Origin: Pseudomonas sp. UYIF39
Lineage (GTDB): Bacteria > Pseudomonadota > Gammaproteobacteria > Pseudomonadales > Pseudomonadaceae
Direction: 5' to 3'
DNA length: 64,000 nucleotides
Assembly: GCF_029963765.1 (NCBI RefSeq)
Contig: NZ_JALBYU010000001.1
Coordinates: 186,001-250,000, forward strand
Below, piece after piece: positions 63,701 to 64,000 of the stretch. The notes under the pieces are model-generated. The model had not been told where the DNA came from and ran no database searches. It worked only from the letters and a program-made list of their open reading frames with translations. Position numbers and translations under genes: made by a program. Each line of letters starts with the position of its first letter. Positions within the stretch are counted from its first letter, which is position 1.

Positions 63701-63829
63701 GTGCAAATGCACTACTGGAGGGGGTGCAAATTCATGTTCTGGCCGAGTGCGGCAGTTCTTAGGCTGTAAGGGTGCGATACAGGTCTTCAAGTATCGCGTC
63801 CCTTTCAAAACAGCTACAGGAACCGCGGG

Positions 63830-64000
63830 ATGATTTATATGGCGCAATTGCGTATGCAGCTGGAGCGGAGCTTTTCGCCGTTGGCCTGTGACTGCACTGT
63901 TACGGGTGATCATTCACTGACGGTGAAGCTTTATCATCCGGTGTCGGGTCAGGTGGATCTGGTAGTCACTGGGTTGAGTGTGGTCAACCTCAGAACATCG
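63830..64000 (+). CDS. DUF1652 protein (partial, 3' end outside window)
   Basis: The first 57 codons read MIYMAQLRMQLERSFSPLAC, then CDCTVTGDHSLTVKLYHP and VDLVVTGLSVVNL, the pattern of the small Pseudomonas-specific DUF1652 family (E/S-FxPLxCxCxV ... DxSLTVKxxxP ... GxVDLxVTGI). AGGAACCGCGGG precedes the ATG. Function unknown. Confidence 0.8.
   Translation, partial: MIYMAQLRMQLERSFSPLACDCTVTGDHSLTVKLYHPVSGQVDLVVTGLSVVNLRTS

Overview
The window reads as chromosome of a Pseudomonas of the fluorescens/putida type. GC is high and genes are tightly packed. Many Pseudomonas-typical loci are present: a bkd operon with BkdR, a PQQ-dependent alcohol oxidation locus (ped/exa + pqqABCDE + ercA/ercS + nosP/nahK), uronate dehydrogenase, a pyrimidine-catabolic cluster and a DUF1652 protein. 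Short GTGGGAGCGAGCTTGCTCGC-type REP palindromes, mostly in inverted pairs, sit in many intergenic gaps. No rRNA, tRNA, CRISPR array, insertion sequence or phage gene was found.

Layout. 1-2.6 kb: end-truncated citrate-type MFS symporter, RcnB-like periplasmic protein, diguanylate cyclase. 2.7-5.64 kb: an accessory island at an FKBP gene. An intact FKBP is followed by a pyocin-like toxin with an E3-type RNase domain and a candidate immunity gene. Next come a diverged duplicate of the FKBP 3' end, a HEAT-like orphan immunity gene behind a toxin remnant, and a third, tiny FKBP 3' end. 5.6-13.1 kb: D-cysteine desulfhydrase family gene, a broken LysR gene, dmeR-dmeF metal efflux, a P450/ArsR divergent pair, LysE/LysR, and an AT-rich acetyltransferase. 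13.2-20.1 kb: ilvE and bkdA1-bkdA2-bkdB-lpdV with divergent bkdR (branched-chain amino acid breakdown). 20.2-23.5 kb: persulfide-dioxygenase-like MBL enzyme, TauE/SafE exporter, porin.

23.7-46.4 kb is the quinoprotein locus. It holds the NO sensor NosP with hybrid kinase NahK, the AgmR/ErbR response regulator, a PQQ-associated rhodanese-like protein, an ABC system with beta-propeller and binding protein, cytochrome c550 (PedF), two quinoprotein-associated periplasmic proteins, an MBL hydrolase, a PQQ alcohol dehydrogenase with the lanthanide Asp pair (D323/D325), an aldehyde dehydrogenase, pqqABCDE, ErcA and ErcS. Alcohols would be oxidised in the periplasm by the PQQ enzyme, electrons pass to cytochrome c, aldehydes are oxidised by the ALDH, and PQQ is made on site. 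A shared partly palindromic element (about TACYAAGGNANTA) lies 70-107 bp before six of these transcription units and probably ties them into one regulon.

46.4-51 kb: udh, an SMP-30 lactonase and an aldose epimerase with an OprD-type porin (uronate oxidation to aldarate), sharing a GTTGTACGAC-like operator. 51.1-59.4 kb: reductive pyrimidine catabolism (TetR regulator, PreA, PreT, dihydropyrimidinase, NCS1 permease, carbamoyl-amidohydrolase). 59.5-64 kb: YeeE/YedE pair, a chimeric pseudogene made from an AhpD-like gene and the tail of an ECF41-type sigma factor, a hemerythrin, a triple-PAS LuxR regulator and a truncated DUF1652 gene.
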